28,894 nucleotides of DNA. It comes from Pigoraptor vietnamica (lineage: Eukaryota > Opisthokonta > Filasterea). Both the position numbers and the translations under genes were made by a program. The stretch spans positions 1-28,894 of the forward strand of contig CALSCQ010000238.1 in assembly GCA_943704525.1 (NCBI GenBank). Direction: 5' to 3'. Each line of letters starts with the position of its first letter. Positions within the stretch are counted from its first letter, which is position 1. Of this stretch, positions 9,497 to 19,397 are shown piece after piece. Below the pieces are notes generated by a model, which did no database searches, had not been told where the DNA came from, and was given only the letters and a program-made list of their open reading frames with translations.

Positions 9497-10130
9497 TCAA
9501 AACACAACGCGCATTGGTCTCGAAGGGCGCCCTTCTTGCGGCCGCATGCCACGATACGCATTCGTGGCCTGCTCGCCCATCTCCGCCAAAACGGCCGCGA
9601 TATGTGCCTCGAGCGCAGGGGTCATATTTGGGTTGCGCTCTTTGAGCTGTTCGAGGATTGTCTTCGAGGGCGGCGGCGGCGAGTGCATGTAGTCGAGCGG
9701 GCGCTCATTACCCGACGTCTCAAGCGCTGTTCGCGGGTCGACTCCAAGCGCAGCGCTGAAATGCGACAAATGCATGCATTAATAAAAAAAAAACACGATG
9801 CAAGGAATGCCGCGTGTGTAACACGTGCGGTACGACGACATTTACGAGTAGGCACACACACCGGTACACATTGATCTCAGCCCACTCTGGGCGCTCGCTG
9901 CGTAACAGTCGCTGCCGGATGCCTTCAAGCCGTCGCGAATTCGCCCAATATATCACGCCCCATCCTACAAACGTGAGTGCAGCGATCGCCGCCACAGCGA
10001 TGCCCACTCCAGACGACGCGTGCTCGCCGCCACTCGCGCCGGACGCATACCCACGTTCGCGAGCCGCTTGCCGTGTCAATGAAAGCGGCGGCAGAGTCAG
10101 CGGACGCACAAGCCGCACAAAGAACGCCAT
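9497..10130 (-). CDS. Unrecognised single-pass membrane protein, probably mitochondrial
   Basis: Two exons, complement of 9862-10130 and 9497-9755, give 175 aa in consistent phase. I do not recognise the family. The N-terminus (MAFFVRLVRPLTLPPLSLTRQAARERGYASG) has Arg, Ser and Leu without acidic residues until residue 24, a mitochondrial presequence pattern with a possible cleavage near RGY-AS. A hydrophobic helix follows at about residues 43-65 (GVGIAVAAIAALTFVGWGVIYW), then a charged segment (RRLEGIRQRLLRSERPEWAEINVYR). The C-terminal half contains SPPPPSKTILEQLKERNPN and a predicted helix ALEAHIAAVLAEMGE. The topology suggests a small inner-membrane or assembly-factor type protein with a soluble C-terminal domain, but no function can be assigned. 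It shares a 248-bp divergent promoter with the acyl-CoA synthetase gene. Confidence 0.75.
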
Positions 10131-10378
10131 GGTGCGCCCCAAAAATCGTGTCGCTGCGGTGTTCCCTACAAACGATTCGCAGTACTGTGCTAGGGGCTTT
10201 CACTTGAATGAGAATCAGTAATGACGTATCTATGACGACATTTCGTTTGTTGACACGACGAATTCGACGTGTCCGTCAGCAAAGACCGACGGATGGAGCG
10301 GACTTTGAAGGGCGCGCTTTCCTTTCACCCCTCAAATTGCGCCACTTCTTCCATTCTTGTGAAATTGTGCGGTGAAAA
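10131..10378. promoter_or_regulatory. Bidirectional promoter, mitochondrial protein (-) / ACSL (+)
   Basis: Only 248 bp separate the two divergent start codons, so both core promoters must lie here. I see no TATA box; TGACG half-sites occur near 10221 and 10233. Confidence 0.55.
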
Positions 10379-12857
10379 ATGTTCGCCGCCGTGTCGCGTG
10401 CCCCTTTCGCGGGGATGGCGAGCACGTCAGCGAAAGCGAGCTCTCTGCGCGCGTCACGCGTCCGTCTCCCCATCTCCACTGCGACCATGGCGCGTCGCAC
10501 TCTGTATACTCCCTTGACGCTCAAGCCGTACGACAACCTCGTGCGGATGCAGCAGAGCTCGTGCGCAAAGTGGCCCGCAAAGGATATGTTCGGCGTGAAG
10601 ACGGCCACCGGCGAGTTCAAGTGGATTAGGTGCGACACCAGATTGTCGCCGAAGATGCGTGCACTTATTGCTTTGCAATTATCCCTGATGGCCATTCTTT
10701 TCGCAGTTACGGCGAGTTCGCGCGCATGGTCGACTCCTTCCGCGGAGCGCTTGCGGGCCTTGGAGTCGCCCCCGGGGACAAAGTGGCCGTGATTTCGAAC
10801 AACCGCCTCGAATGGGCTGTGGGCGCGTACGCCACCTACAGCATCGGCGCGCATTACGTCCCAATGTACGAGGCCCAGTTGCCCAAGGACTGGAGCTACA
10901 TTATTGGCGATTCGGGCGCAGTCGTTGCTCTCGTTGCGAACGAGAAGATCCTCGAGATTACGACGGTACATGTTGATTTCGTCTTGTGTTTGTGGTCCTG
11001 CATTTTGTCAGTGGGAAGTGTGGTGTGACAGTTTACTTGTGTTTGCAGCCGTTTATTGGGAACGTCGGCAAGCTGCGGCATGTGATCGCGTTCGACAACG
11101 ATCCGTCCAAGACAACGTCGTATGGCTATCACCTTCTGAAGGGCGCGAAGAACTCGGTGGCTGCGCAGGACCCGAAGCCGGACGACATTGCGACGCTCAT
11201 TTACACATCGGGAACAACGGTGGGCGAAGAACCTGCGTGTGCATGTTGGAGATCAACATTGCTATGTTGTTGCCCGTATTGACTTTATGTGCTGTTTACT
11301 CGCAGGGCAAGCCGAAGGGTGTCATGCTGACGCACCACAACATTGCGTCGAACGTGGCGGGACTCATCCAGATGTACAACAAGTGGTACAAGCACGACGA
11401 CGTTTCGCTCGCGTTCCTTCCGTGGGCGCACGCGTACGGCCAGACGTGCGAGCTACACACAGGCATGCAGCTCGGCACGTCGATCGGCATTTCCGGCGGT
11501 GCTGAACATCTTCTGCACGAGTTGAAGGAGGTCAAGCCGACGATTCTGTTCGCCGTGCCCCAAATGTGGAACCGCGTGTTCACCGGCATCAACAACTCGA
11601 TCGCAAACGGTCCCGCACTCACGCGCACCCTCTTCAAGGCAGCGATGGGTGTCGCTGCGCGCCGCAACGCAGCGCTCTCAGCAGGAAAGACGCCCGACCC
11701 CATCACAGCGCTCTGCCATAAGCTCGCCGATAAGGTCGTCCTCAGTCGTGTGCGCGAGCGGTTCGGCGGCGAGCTTAAGCTGTCGATCTCCGGTGGCGCC
11801 GCCCTCAGCCCGCCCGTCCACGACTTTTTCAACGACCTCGGCATCACAATGGTGGAGGGTTACGGCCTTACGGAGACGAGCCCCATTCTCGGCGTGCAGG
11901 GCTTTGGGCTCACGCGGCAGCTGCAGGGCGGCCTTCGCGCGTTGCCCGGTATTGATCTCGTGATCGCGGACCTTGACGGAAACATTGTGCCCGACGGCGA
12001 AGAGGGCGAACTCTGCGCAAACGGGCCGAATATCATGAAGGCAAGTTTGGCCTCTGCTCGCCTCCATGAGTTCTTCCTCTGCCCCACCGCATCGTCTTTT
12101 ACGTCTCGTATGCTAACGTGTACACACTGTGTCTCGTACGCACTGTGTTCAAATCTCCATATGCTAACGTTTGCGCGCTGTGTTCGCGTCTCCGTATGCT
12201 AACGTCTGGACGCTGTGTTACTTGTCTCCGCAGGGCTACCACAACCTGCCCGAGGCGACAACGGAGGCGTTCCGTACCATCAACGGCAAGTCGTATTTCC
12301 GCACGGGCGATCTTGCTCGCTTCCAGCCCGACGGCGCCGTGAAGCTGACTGGCCGAGTCAAGGAGCAGTATAAGCTCACCAACGGCAAGTACGTCGTGCC
12401 GGTGCCCATCGAGGATGCGATCACGGTCAGCCGCTTCTTCCACCAGGCGTTCGTCTACGGCGAGAACCAGACGCACAACATTGCGCTCGTCGTGCCGGAT
12501 TACGGCGCCCTCGTGCTTTGGGCCAAGGAGAACGGCGTGTCGCCCGCGGACGCTTCGTCGGTGGATGGGCGGCGTGCCCTTTTGGCGCACCCGACTGTCT
12601 CCAAGTTCCTCATGGACGAATGCCTGTTCCACATTTCGGGTATTAAGCACTACGAACAGCCGCGGGCATTCAAGTTCCTCACGGAGGAGTTCACCGTTAT
12701 TAACGGGCTCCTCACGCCCAAGCTGTCGATGAAGCGCAAGGTGATCGCCGATAAGTTCAAGGACGAGATCCGCGAGCTCTATTCCAAGCCGGTCGCGGCC
12801 AAGCACCAGCAGCGCGTCGACCACGAGCACGCCAGCGGCCACGAGCAGCATCCTTAA
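10379..12857 (+). CDS. Long-chain fatty acid-CoA ligase (acyl-CoA synthetase)
   Basis: Five exons (10379-10629, 10707-10965, 11049-11219, 11306-12040, 12234-12857) give 679 aa. It activates fatty acids with ATP and CoA through an acyl-adenylate. The AMP-binding motif YTSGTTGKPKGVMLTHHN spans residues about 222-239 and is split by an intron after SGTT; GYGLTETSP is at about 413, YFRTGDL at about 493, and TNGKYVVPVPIEDAI with the C-terminal catalytic lysine at about 520, the long-chain type of this motif. The first about 45 residues are Arg/Ser/Ala-rich (MFAAVSRAPF..., ARRTLYTPL) and could target mitochondria. The last 30 residues are His/Gln-rich (KHQQRVDHEHASGHEQHP). The intron at 12041-12233 is GC-AG, required to keep frame between NGPNIMK and GYHNLPE. 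The start ATG is the first in frame. Confidence 0.94.
12104..12205 (+). repeat. Three tandem copies of TATGCTAACGT in ACSL GC-AG intron
   Basis: Degenerate units containing TCTC(C)NTATGCTAACGT and a CTGTGTT tail occur with TGCTAAC starting at 12111, 12162 and 12197. TGCTAAC resembles the branch-site consensus; the last copy lies about 30 nt before the 3' splice site at 12233. Confidence 0.8.
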
Positions 12858-13382
12858 AAGGCGTGCTTTCGCGTGTTTTATGGCGCGTGTTATATTGCAG
12901 CAGCGTGCGCCGCGTAAGAGTTGCCTGCCTTGCTTTGCGTATTGTGTTGAATGTATGCGCCTGTAACGGTCACACACTATTTACTAACGGCAAACACGCC
13001 GGGGCTGATCAGATCATCCGGGACAGCTGATGGGTGGCCTCCCACGCGTGGGTCATTTAAATTGAGTTTGACGGAAATTTTGGAAGAATAGGTCGCATTT
13101 CAAATTATTTTGCCGAGGCAAGCCCCACCCAATCTGAGAACGACATCGCAGCTCGCACTGACTGAGCATCCCCCGGAGATTGTTCGCGAATTCTGCAGAC
13201 TCACCGGCTGCGCATGCGCCTGTGGATCATTCTGCGTGCACTGTATGCGCGTGTGTGTGCGTGTGCGTGTGCGTGGCATCGTCAAAGCACGGGCGTCCGT
13301 TTGCATATAAACGTCCTCGCCCACTCGTCGCCAACAGTGTTGCCGCATCCAACACATCGTTTTTCACTTTCGACTTGAGAAA
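12858..13382. promoter_or_regulatory. Intergenic with aldolase promoter
   Basis: The 525-bp gap is between tandem genes. It starts with the ACSL 3' flank, contains the 12-bp palindrome CCCACGCGTGGG at 13041-13052, a short GT/GC-repeat at about 13250-13275, and the TATA box of aldolase at 13304-13311. No other gene is seen. Confidence 0.6.
13304..13311 (+). promoter_or_regulatory. TATA box of aldolase gene
   Basis: CATATAAA lies 72 bp before the aldolase ATG, leaving room for initiation at roughly 13335-13340 and a short 5' UTR. It is the only good TATA match in this intergenic region. Confidence 0.55.
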
Positions 13383-15369
13383 ATGGCCCACCTTACTCCC
13401 GAGCAGAAGGCCGAGCTGGCCCGCATTGCCGTGAGTGCCGTTGCGCAGTTTCTGAGACGGCATCGGGCGTTACTTTTTGTCGCTCCACTTGATGCAATCT
13501 TGCGACTCACGTGCGTCTTCGCCTCTCTCCACTGACTCACATGCAAATCGCACCACAGAACTACATCACCGCTCCCGGCAAGGGCATTCTTGCCGCGGAC
13601 GAGAGCACGGGCACGATTGGCAAGCGTTTTCAGTCGATCAACCTCGAGAACACCGAGCCGAACCGCCGTGCCTACCGCCAGCTCCTCTTCACCGCGCCCA
13701 AGGGTGAGCCGCGATTGCTACTGCGTGGTGTGGTGTGCGTATGACCTCTGAACGGAAGGACTTGCGTGAAGAGTGGTCTTCCGTGCGTGGATTGTTCTTA
13801 TTCGAGTGTCTCGGCTGTGCAGGCCTCGAGGACTCGATCAGCGGTGTCATCATGTACGAGGAGACGTTCTACCAGAAGACGGACGACGGCAAGAAGTTCG
13901 TCGAGCTCCTCAAGGAGCGCGGCATCCTCACGGGCATCAAGGTCGACAAGGTGCGTGAGAGCGTATCTGGCCACGCTGAGATGTGTGTTGCCTTGTGCGT
14001 CCGTTGCCCCGTTAGTTACCGTTGCGACATTACGCAGGGTGTCGTGAACCTCCCCGGCTGCGACAACGAGACGACGACGCAGGGTCTTGACGGCCTCAGC
14101 GAGGCGTGTGCCAAGTACAAGAAGGACGGCGCCGACTTTGCCAAGTGGTGCGTGCGAAACGACTTGTGCGGAGTGGAGACAGGGCGGCGAATATTCACTC
14201 GCTCACTTGTGTTCCCGAGACCTTACATCGGTCTTCGTGTTCCATTTTTTGTTTTCGGATACTTGACACGTGCGCTGCGCAGGCGGTGCGTTCTCCGCAT
14301 CGGCGCCAAGCAGCCGTCGGAGCTTGCCGTGATGGAGAACGCGCACGTGCTCGCTCGCTACGCCGCCATCTGCCAGATGAACGGCCTCGTGCCCATTGTT
14401 GAGCCCGAGATTCTCATGGACGGCGACCACGACCTCCTTGTCGCCATCCAGGCCACCGAGCGCGTGCTCGCCGCGACGTACAAGGTGCGCAATCGTATTG
14501 CCTGCTTGTCAGTAGCCGCGAATCCATCGTCCCTCATGTACACCTGTCCTTGCTGTCTCTAGATAGAAACCGGCTCGTGAACCGTACTGACACGGTCTTC
14601 CCCCGTGTTGTTGTGGGGTCGATGGACACACGTCTACGATTTACGCTGATCGCCCCGTGTTGTTCTCCGTGCGTGCAGGCTCTCAACGACCACCACGTGT
14701 ACCTCGAGGGCACGCTCCTCAAGCCCAACATGGTGTGCCCCGGCCAGGACTGCAAGATCAAGTACACGCCCGCCGACATTGCCAAGGCGACCGTCACAGT
14801 CCTCCAGCGCACGGTGCCCCCGGCCGTCCCCGGCGTCTGCGTGGGTAGCCGTGCCTGCTTGGCCGATCATTTTGTCCATTTTGCGTTGTTCGCTGTTACC
14901 TTTGTTGACCCGACCTTTCCCCATGTCCCGCACAGTTCCTTTCTGGCGGTCAGTCCGAGGAGGAGGCCACCGTCCACCTCAACGCCATTAACCAGGTCAA
15001 GGGCCGCAAGCCGTGGTCGCTCACGTTCTCGTACGGCCGCGCCCTCCAGGCCACGTGCATCAAGACGTGGAAGGGTATGCGTTTCGCGTGTGTGATTTAC
15101 TGCGTATTGACTGCTTTCTCCATGTTTGTACGATATACCGCAGGCATCATGGTTGTATTTCCCCTTTACGCGCGGGGCGACATAAGGATAAGACGGCATG
15201 CTAATCTCTATGCCATGGCATTGCAGGCCAGAAGGACAACTTGGTCGCTGCGCAGAACGTGCTTCTCCACCGCGCGACTGCCAACGGCCAGGCCGCCAAG
15301 GGCGAGTACAAGGGAGGCGATGCCGCCGCTGTCGGCGAGTCGCTCTTCGAGGCCAACTACTCGTACTGA
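13383..15369 (+). CDS. Class I fructose-bisphosphate aldolase
   Basis: Eight exons (13383-13430, 13559-13703, 13823-13950, 14038-14147, 14283-14484, 14679-14840, 14936-15074, 15227-15369) give 358 aa, close to the 364 aa of animal aldolases. It cleaves fructose 1,6-bisphosphate to triose phosphates in glycolysis. The Schiff-base lysine is in [11 protein letters not shown] (K226); [15 protein letters not shown] carries the catalytic Asp, GIKVDKG ends exon 3 with K107, FAKWR retains the Lys/Arg pair (its Trp split by an intron), VEPEIL the Glu, and [11 protein letters not shown] and [11 protein letters not shown] the phosphate-binding loops. The protein ends in Tyr, the functionally important C-terminus of this class. 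A TATA box 72 bp upstream and strongly C-ending codons suggest high expression. Confidence 0.96.
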
Positions 15370-15833
15370 GCGCCCATTTGCTCGCTCTCGCATTCCACGC
15401 TTGCTTCCGTTCTGGCAGAATGAATGAACTGACCACAAATCCAAAGCCGACTGACTCTGAATCGGTCTTGTGACGTCATTGTCCATTGTCCACGAGTCGG
15501 CACCCCACACGGCCCACACGCACACACTGACAGCACGCGGACCTGCACACACAAACAGAAAAAGAGTTTCGACCGTTTCTGCACACACTGTGAGCGCGCT
15601 ATGTTGCGTGCTAGGCCGCACACACACCCACGCGCTCTTCCTATTCATTCACACACGTCAACTGCGAAATCACTGTTTCCGACCAACCCCAGCCTATTGA
15701 CCTCAGCCCCGGCGATCCAATGAGCACTTTGTGCGTGTGACGCGCGAGCCCCTTACGGGGCAACCGCACTCCATGCTTGCCTACTCACGCTTGTGAGAAA
15801 ATTTGGCGCCGAGGGTGCGCCGCGTGACCGAGC
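15370..15833. other. Intergenic between aldolase and the disordered orphan gene
   Basis: A 464-bp gap between tandem genes. It holds a TGACGTCA (CRE-type) palindrome at 15471-15478 and a degenerate CA-rich stretch at about 15505-15560 and 15618-15660. The promoter of the orphan gene must lie here. No TATA box or other gene seen. Confidence 0.55.
15471..15478. promoter_or_regulatory. TGACGTCA, CRE-type palindrome
   Basis: Perfect 8-bp cAMP-response-element consensus, 363 bp before the orphan ATG and about 100 bp after the aldolase stop. Confidence 0.35.
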
Positions 15834-18800
15834 ATGGCGGCCCAGCGAGCCATGTCGCGGAGGCCGCCCGATTTCCATGAGGTCGATGAGCCACCGCACT
15901 ACGCGCCCGCTCAGAGAGCCATGTCGCGGAGGCCGCCGGAGTTTCAGGACGTCGACGAGCCGCCGCACTACGCGCCCGCTCAGAGGGCCATGTCGCGCAG
16001 GCCGCCCGAATATCAGGACGTTGACGAGCCACCGCATTACGCGCAGGCGCGGCACCCTCCCCAAGTCGTGCGTCGGCCAAACTACCCGCAGGCGCCCGCC
16101 CATCCTGAACCAGCACCACGCGCACACTCTTACGCTTTGCAGGAGCAAAAGGCCCGTAACATGACGTCCCGGCGACCGTCTAACAGCTACGGACACGAAT
16201 ACCCGCGCAGTGAACCAGCGGCGTATGGCTCGCAGTTTCGCGCAGCCCGCCCACCCTCCCCTCCTCATCACGACGGATCCGGCTTCCACAGACCTCCATC
16301 GCCCGGCCCGGCGTACGAGCCTCCGCCGACTCGTCGAGGCCGCTCGAGGTCGCCTTTCGATGAACGAATTGCTCAGCGTCCAAGGCGTTCCTCGACGTCG
16401 CCGCATGTCTCTGCCGGCCGCGACACTTCCGGAGTTTATGTGCGCGCACCCTCGCACGCCGCGCCGCCACACGCGCGGCCAGACATGCACGGACGCCCGG
16501 CCGACAGAAACGGAGTTTCGATACGCGCTCCCTCGCGCGCTCCGTCGTCATACATGCGCGATCGCCCCGTTCACGACGAAGGTGCGCACTTTGAGCGACG
16601 TGACCGTCCACCGCAGCCCACGGGTCCGTACCGCAGTCATGAGTACGAGCGGCCTGTGGAATACCAGGGTCCTCCTGTTGACGATGGTCGCGCGAGCATG
16701 TCGGTGCGCCGTCCGATTACTGCCGGCCACGAGCTCGAAGGGCATGGAGAATACCAGCGGCGTTATGAGAGCGGGCCTGCGTACGATGACGCTGAACGTG
16801 AGCGGATTGCTGTGCGTCGGCCGACAATATCTCGCGAATATGTGGACGACCGCGACGGGCGGGAAGCGTACAATGTTCGCTACGATGTGGATCGCGGTCC
16901 TCACCGCCCCGCTGCGCACGGTCCAAGCGCTCGGGAATATGAAGGGCATGAGCGCCGAGACGCCTATTACGAGGAACGTGGCCGAGAACATGCGTCGTCT
17001 GTGCCGCGTCAACGGCGCGATTCCGAATACGATGGACCTGACATGCGTTACGACGAAAGGCCGCGCGAAGATCGCGGTGAACGCGCATTGCATCTCTCGC
17101 ACAGTCGCGGCTATGAGCGGCCACCCGAACGCGATGGCCCCCTCGACAATGGCGGGAGACAGTACGAGTACGAGAACGCACACAGTGGACGGACGCAGCC
17201 TCCGATGCGCCACCACGTTGCGCCAAGTTATGAGCCCGACGGTCGTCGCGAGAGTTACGAGAGAGCGCCGACTCGGCCGTACGTGGACGAGGCACGGTCT
17301 CCTGTGCGCCGCGCGACTTACGAAGGCGGCCCGAATGGATATGACGGTCGGTACGTGGACGAGATGCGACGCCAGAGCAACAAGCACGGCGAACGCGGCT
17401 ACTCGCCTGCGCTCAGGCCTGAGGGTGCCGAGTACGATGGGCTGGACAGACGCCATAGCAAGTACGTGGAGGACGTCGAGGGGCGGTATTACGCAGACGA
17501 GCGTAGAGGCCGGTCTCCTCGTCCCAGCTCTCGTGGACGCGATTATGACGACTGGTACCACGACGAAAGTGCGAGACGCTACGACGGCGAACGCCGTGAG
17601 CGTGAGCACGTCGACGATAGGGAACACGGCGACCGATACCGCAATCACGGTCGCGACGCGAGCTTTGACAGCGAGTGCGAATATTGCAACCGAGGCGACC
17701 ACAGCGACCACAGCGACCGCAGCGACCGTAGCGACCGTAGCGAACGTAGCGAGTATTGGGAGTATCGGAGCCGACGTTCGCCGTCGCGCAGTTCCGAATA
17801 CGACAGGTCGGATAGGCGCCGGAAGCGCAGCGGAAGCTATCATCGCGATGTCCACCGTGAATATCGTCCGCGATCCAGATCGCGAAGTCCGTCGTGGGAA
17901 GAACCGCACGGCGATGGGCGGCACGACGCGTACGGTTCCCGTGACACTGTGCAACGAAGCGTGGGGCACCACAGGGCCGCGGAACGCGGTCGTTACGACG
18001 GTGAGCATCGGGAGTATCAACAGCGTCGTCCCTCGCAGAGTCACCGCCCGGACGAAGGGAGGGAAGTGGATGTCGGCCGCGGCCGCACGCCAGTGCGACG
18101 GGATTATCGCGTAAGCACGGACGGGAACGGTGCCCCCACGCAACACGAAGGCCGCGTGGCGTATCAGCAAAGGCAAAGGGCTTCGTCGCGATCCGAGAAC
18201 GGGTCCGCGCCTCGCAGGCCCGCAGCCGCAACTGCTTCTGCGCAAGAGCGGCCCGTCAGAGCGGCGCCGGCGCAGAAGACAAGACGAGAAGACGGGGACT
18301 CCAGTGATTCGAGCGGATCTACCATCGATTCCCGAAGTGGAACCACCAGTGAGTCGCGGAAGAGCCCTAGCGATTCGAGCGAAGACTCCACAGACCAGCG
18401 AAGATCCCTGGTCGGCCCGGTGTCGCGCGAGCGCACGCCGGTGCGTTGGCGGTCTCGCTCGCGCAGCCCCAGCCGCAGCATCGCGCCACCAACAATCGCG
18501 CGCATTCGCTCGCTCTCGCCGTTGCCGTCACCGAGAGGCACGCCGGAGGCAGCCCCGCACCGACGCCGAACAGCCGCGCCGGCGGCTGACTCGTCCGTGA
18601 CGCGCGCCCTGACGTTCCCCTCGGCGCTCGTGCAAGGAGTGCGGGCGGAAGTGCCGCTGGATGTTGGTGCCGATTCTCATGGCGAGGTCAAGTCTACCGT
18701 GGGTGCGTGCGTGCAGTCTGTCGATGCGGCTATCGATCTCTTCTCCCTGCCCCCCGCGGCCATGCCGACAGACGGCGTTCTTGCATCTGGGGACGGCGAG

Positions 18801-19196
18801 CGCCACGAACCCACAGGTGCCGCTGAAGGTCGTGTCGTGCGTGCTGTCGCGGATATCGACCCGAGCACCGTTGCGAACGATGGAGGTGCGAACTCGCCGT
18901 CGTCGTGGTCCCTCCGCCCGAGTTCCGCCGTCATGTCGGAGCGGGACTTTGACAAGGACACTCTTGCGGACTGGATTGGAGGGGAGGACACGTCGGCCGC
19001 GCCCTCTGTGACGTACTGGTCGCCACCGAGGGATGTGGACGGGGAAGGTCTTGCGTGCGCTGAACAGCCGAGTGCCCCAGTGGACGCGGACGGGCGTGAC
19101 GTGGAAAAGGGCGATGCGATGGCCGTGGTGCCCGTTGCGCGCGAGTACCCCTGGCGTCCCACTTCGCCCGACGCCCTCTCGGAAGCCAGCCTGTAG
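15834..19196 (+). CDS. Intronless disordered Arg/Ser/Asp/Tyr-rich protein, unrecognised
   Basis: A single uninterrupted frame of 1120 aa starting at the first ATG; every other gene in the window is spliced. I do not recognise a domain. Residues 3-71 are three tandem 23-aa repeats beginning AQRAMSRRPP and ending VDEPPHYAP. Most of the rest (about 70-850) is low-complexity and charged, with recurring RRP(S/T) or VRR motifs, Asp/His/Ser/Arg strings (SDHSDHSDRSDRSDRSERSE near residues 620-640) and RS blocks (RSRSRSPSW, RSRSRSPSRS). The C-terminal roughly 230 residues are less basic and contain acidic stretches and SERDFDKDTLADWIGGED. RS repeats suggest splicing-factor-like or speckle proteins, and the RRxS/T motifs basophilic kinase targeting, but neither is shown. 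No signal peptide or membrane helix. Very low stop density leaves long open frames in other phases, which I treat as shadows. Confidence 0.8.
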   Translation: MAAQRAMSRRPPDFHEVDEPPHYAPAQRAMSRRPPEFQDVDEPPHYAPAQRAMSRRPPEYQDVDEPPHYAQARHPPQVVRRPNYPQAPAHPEPAPRAHSYALQEQKARNMTSRRPSNSYGHEYPRSEPAAYGSQFRAARPPSPPHHDGSGFHRPPSPGPAYEPPPTRRGRSRSPFDERIAQRPRRSSTSPHVSAGRDTSGVYVRAPSHAAPPHARPDMHGRPADRNGVSIRAPSRAPSSYMRDRPVHDEGAHFERRDRPPQPTGPYRSHEYERPVEYQGPPVDDGRASMSVRRPITAGHELEGHGEYQRRYESGPAYDDAERERIAVRRPTISREYVDDRDGREAYNVRYDVDRGPHRPAAHGPSAREYEGHERRDAYYEERGREHASSVPRQRRDSEYDGPDMRYDERPREDRGERALHLSHSRGYERPPERDGPLDNGGRQYEYENAHSGRTQPPMRHHVAPSYEPDGRRESYERAPTRPYVDEARSPVRRATYEGGPNGYDGRYVDEMRRQSNKHGERGYSPALRPEGAEYDGLDRRHSKYVEDVEGRYYADERRGRSPRPSSRGRDYDDWYHDESARRYDGERREREHVDDREHGDRYRNHGRDASFDSECEYCNRGDHSDHSDRSDRSDRSERSEYWEYRSRRSPSRSSEYDRSDRRRKRSGSYHRDVHREYRPRSRSRSPSWEEPHGDGRHDAYGSRDTVQRSVGHHRAAERGRYDGEHREYQQRRPSQSHRPDEGREVDVGRGRTPVRRDYRVSTDGNGAPTQHEGRVAYQQRQRASSRSENGSAPRRPAAATASAQERPVRAAPAQKTRREDGDSSDSSGSTIDSRSGTTSESRKSPSDSSEDSTDQRRSLVGPVSRERTPVRWRSRSRSPSRSIAPPTIARIRSLSPLPSPRGTPEAAPHRRRTAAPAADSSVTRALTFPSALVQGVRAEVPLDVGADSHGEVKSTVGACVQSVDAAIDLFSLPPAAMPTDGVLASGDGERHEPTGAAEGRVVRAVADIDPSTVANDGGANSPSSWSLRPSSAVMSERDFDKDTLADWIGGEDTSAAPSVTYWSPPRDVDGEGLACAEQPSAPVDADGRDVEKGDAMAVVPVAREYPWRPTSPDALSEASL
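15840..16046 (+). repeat. 69-bp coding tandem repeat, three copies
   Basis: Units at 15840-15908, 15909-15977 and 15978-16046 each encode 23 aa beginning AQRAMSRRPP. DNA similarity is high between units, with variation concentrated in the DFHEV/EFQDV/EYQDV segment, so the amplification is fairly recent and in frame. Confidence 0.92.
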
Positions 19197-19397
19197 CACT
19201 GGCAGGCGGCCCTCACAAAATATACACGGTTCTCATGACACGGGAGCATTCTTTTTCCTTGCTTCGCAATTCATTTTCCGCGCCACTTGCGCGTTTGCGG
19301 GCTTTCACGTACAAAAAACTCGTGCACGCAACCACCGTGAACACAGATCGACCATCGCGCGCGCAAAGACAAAAAAAAAAAAAAAAAATAGTTACGC
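19197..19397. other. Short gap between convergent orphan and ADH genes
   Basis: Only 201 bp separate two convergent stop codons. It contains an A-run of about 18-19 at 19372-19389 (U-run in the alcohol dehydrogenase 3' UTR). Confidence 0.7.

Noticed and set aside
14283-14310. Possible loss of a catalytic lysine in aldolase (VLRIG instead of VLKIG)
   Set aside because: The catalytic lysine is the one in FAKWR, which is present; the VLK position is not an active-site residue.
16210-18114. 634-aa overlapping plus-strand frame inside the orphan gene
   Set aside because: It arises because Arg/Asp/Tyr/Ser codons of the real frame rarely create stops in this phase at high GC. Its composition (Thr/Ala/Met/Arg mixtures) is incoherent, it starts mid-gene and has no splice support. 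A synonymous-site constraint test across species would be decisive.
16548-18245. 565-aa antisense frame opposite the orphan gene
   Set aside because: Same low-stop-density effect on the opposite strand; no promoter, splice or family evidence.
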